From Acidocella sp. (GTDB lineage: Bacteria; Pseudomonadota; Alphaproteobacteria; Acetobacterales; Acetobacteraceae), in assembly GCA_026224875.1 (NCBI GenBank), contig JAMFRU010000103.1:1-37035 (forward strand): a stretch of DNA of 37,035 bases. Direction: 5' to 3'. Position numbers and translations under genes: made by a program. Shown in pieces: positions 36,099 to 37,035 of this stretch. How positions within the stretch are numbered: the first letter of the stretch is position 1; every line of letters starts with the position of its first letter. The notes beneath the pieces were generated by a model that had not been told where the DNA came from, did no database searches, and saw only the letters and a program-made list of their open reading frames with translations.

Positions 36099-36332
36099 AC
36101 AGGTTAGGCCGGTCGAGCGTGATCGTGAAAAAGAAGCGCGATGCTGATACGGAACAATTGATCGTTGGCGGCTGGGCGCCGCTCTCGTGTTGACCTGGAA
36201 ATGGCGAATGTCCTCGGCGGTCACCGCGAACTCCGCATAATCCGGCGCTCCGCATAACTCGAACGGAGATTTATGCTTTGCCGCTATATGCGCTAGAACA
36301 GAGTAAGACCTATACCCCCGTTCCGCATTCAA
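36099..36332 (-). pseudogene. Tyrosine recombinase remnant, N-terminal part (right of IS21)
   Basis: On the minus strand, VTAEDIRHFQV (about 36195-36230) is followed after a frame change by QPPTINCSVSASRFFFTITL, then DRPNL at the IS21 edge. This matches the core-binding domain of phage-type integrases (TAEDIRRFQVHQxExGxxPPTINxxVSALRFFFxVTLDRPDLxRRL). Codons before AEDIR (from an ATG at 36332) fit the family poorly. At least one frameshift preceded or accompanied the IS21 insertion. Continues at 33504. Confidence 0.78.
36231..36257 (+). repeat. 10-bp direct repeat CTCCGCATAA
   Basis: Two exact copies of CTCCGCATAA (36231-36240 and 36248-36257) lie 7 bases apart just before the conserved AEDIR block of the recombinase remnant. 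They interrupt the expected N-terminal coding sequence, so they may be a recombination or transposon footprint. Meaning unknown. Confidence 0.4.
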
Positions 36333-36370
36333 CAGACTGTTGATTCTGCAGGAGAAACTAGGATAATGAA

Positions 36371-36400
36371 GGTGGCTCGTCAGGCTAAAAACCTGACGGG
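36371..36400 (+). repeat. Partial inverted copy of the tRNA-fMet anticodon arm
   Basis: GGTGGCTCGTCAGGCTAAAA, continuing ACCTGACGGG, parallels the tRNA-fMet fragment at 36456-36517 read on the other strand (GGTAGCTCGTCAGGCTCATA, continuing ACCTGAAGG). It forms a perfect 7-bp stem (CGTCAGG/CCTGACG) with loop CTAAAAA in place of CTCATAA. No T-arm or acceptor follows. It is either a decayed second att-like copy or a chance hairpin; the match across 24 of about 29 bases argues against chance. Confidence 0.5.
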
Positions 36401-36455
36401 TTACGCGCCAATAATTCTCTCGGCAGAAATGTCCATATATTTCAACAACTTAAAC

Positions 36456-36517
<62 letters not shown>

Positions 36518-36519
36518 AC

Positions 36520-36849
36520 AAGTGATTGAAGTCGGCTACAAAAACCTCCTTTCCTTCTCAAAGAGGCCTAAAAACTGGGCTAGAAATCGAGGCAATCTAT
36601 CGTCAGTCGTTGCGATGAAGATGAAAAGCCCTGTTTAGTCCACTTTTACCAAGCCAATATCTACAAGATTCGTGCCAAAGAATCGAATTAATTCAATACA
36701 CAAATTCAAATCTTCAGATTATGGCGCACCCATCAGCGATAAACCTGGCTCTCAATCGTCAATGGCAATGAGAGGATAGTCTCACACTGTTCTTAGCCAG
36801 GGCCGCCGCACTCTGGGGAGGTCACCATGAGGTCTTCTTCGTGCCCATT
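36520..36849. other. AT-richer non-coding stretch
   Basis: About 330 bases between the tRNA fragment and the IS-like repeats. No ORF of useful length, RNA gene or family match is recognised on either strand. It is clearly richer in A and T than the rest of the window, which fits junk left between mobile element insertions. Confidence 0.5.
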
Positions 36850-36890
36850 TTGGTCGTACCGGAACCCGGGTTGGTCGCTCGGAAACGGGC
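36850..36890 (+). repeat. Tandem TTGGTCG repeat, possible end of another IS21-type element
   Basis: Two adjacent imperfect copies of about 20 bp are seen: TTGGTCGTACCGGAACCCGG and TTGGTCGCTCGGAAACGGGC. Tandem units of this size occur at IS21-family ends, and the same layout is seen at 33511-33602 with a different unit. No transposase gene belonging to it is present, so this may be an isolated end. Confidence 0.35.
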
Positions 36891-36926
36891 ATCAGTAACC
36901 CGCCCACACTAGGGCGTAGTGACGAA

Positions 36927-37034
36927 TTATTTGAGCAGTATTGTTATGGCGGCGAGGATGACGAAGCCTCGGTAGTTTGCGAGGAGTTTGTCGTATCTGG
37001 TTGCGACGCGGCGGAATTGTTTGAGTTTATTGAA
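36927..37034 (-). CDS. IS5-type transposase, C-terminal end (runs off the window)
   Basis: Thirty-five codons before a TAA read FNKLKQFRRVATRYDKLLAN, then YRGFVILAAITILLK. This is the C-terminal signature of IS5-family DDE transposases (N.LK.FRR.ATRYDK.A.NF...). It enters from the right edge of the window, so the start, the catalytic core and one end are not seen. Its terminal inverted repeat should lie within about 100 bases to the left of 36927. Confidence 0.75.
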   Translation of the reverse strand, partial: FNKLKQFRRVATRYDKLLANYRGFVILAAITILLK

Positions 37035-37035
37035 G

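Noticed and set aside
36060-36332. Intact 90-aa minus-strand protein
   Set aside because: It is a frame through the IS21 end and the recombinase remnant; only the AEDIRHFQV part is meaningful.

Overview
The window looks like an accessory region of a GC-rich alphaproteobacterium, most likely an acetic acid bacterium or relative (Acetobacteraceae). That assignment is inference. It rests on two very large proteins with C-terminal Hint_2 domains, the mixture of IS630, ISL3, ISNCY-like, IS21 and IS5 elements or remnants, and an alphaproteobacterial-style initiator tRNA fragment. No housekeeping gene is present to test it.

Left part (1-13154). An IS630-type transposase start sits at the edge. It is followed, all on the minus strand, by a 2078-aa beta-rich Hint protein, a small protein resembling HlyC-type toxin-activating acyltransferases, about 400 bp of IS remnants, and a second Hint protein (1107 aa) built of beta-helix-like repeats. 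The two Hint proteins share a Hint_2 domain and the same extra C-terminal domain, so they are probably a related pair of surface or exported proteins. Upstream lies an AraC-type regulator flanked by a diverged inverted duplication of about 340 bp. Each copy holds the 3' end of an AraC gene, a spacer and the start of a small ORF beginning MDTTTTG. The left copy leads into the second Hint gene. The right copy runs into a decayed NmrA-like gene.

Centre (13155-33451). This is a complete-looking Tc (toxin complex) locus on the plus strand: a TcB-TcC fusion (SpvB, FG-GAP, Rhs) whose variable C-terminus looks like a PD-(D/E)XK-type nuclease, a candidate immunity gene 9 bp downstream, a small protein of unknown function, and a very large TcA subunit (3724 aa). 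In the general Tc mechanism TcA forms the injection channel and TcB-TcC is the cocoon holding the toxic C-terminus. The nuclease-like warhead plus candidate immunity gene is more like an antibacterial Rhs toxin than a classical insecticidal TcC, and is the most interesting system here.

Right part (33410-37035). The 3' end of tcA runs into the antisense strand of a broken tyrosine recombinase gene. That recombinase is split by an IS21-family element (istA and istB, 5-bp target duplication ACAGG), whose istA is frameshifted by one extra 5-bp repeat. Beyond it lie a 3' fragment of initiator tRNA-fMet, a partial inverted copy of its anticodon arm, a possible second IS21-like end and the tail of an IS5-type transposase. 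This looks like the edge of a genomic island.
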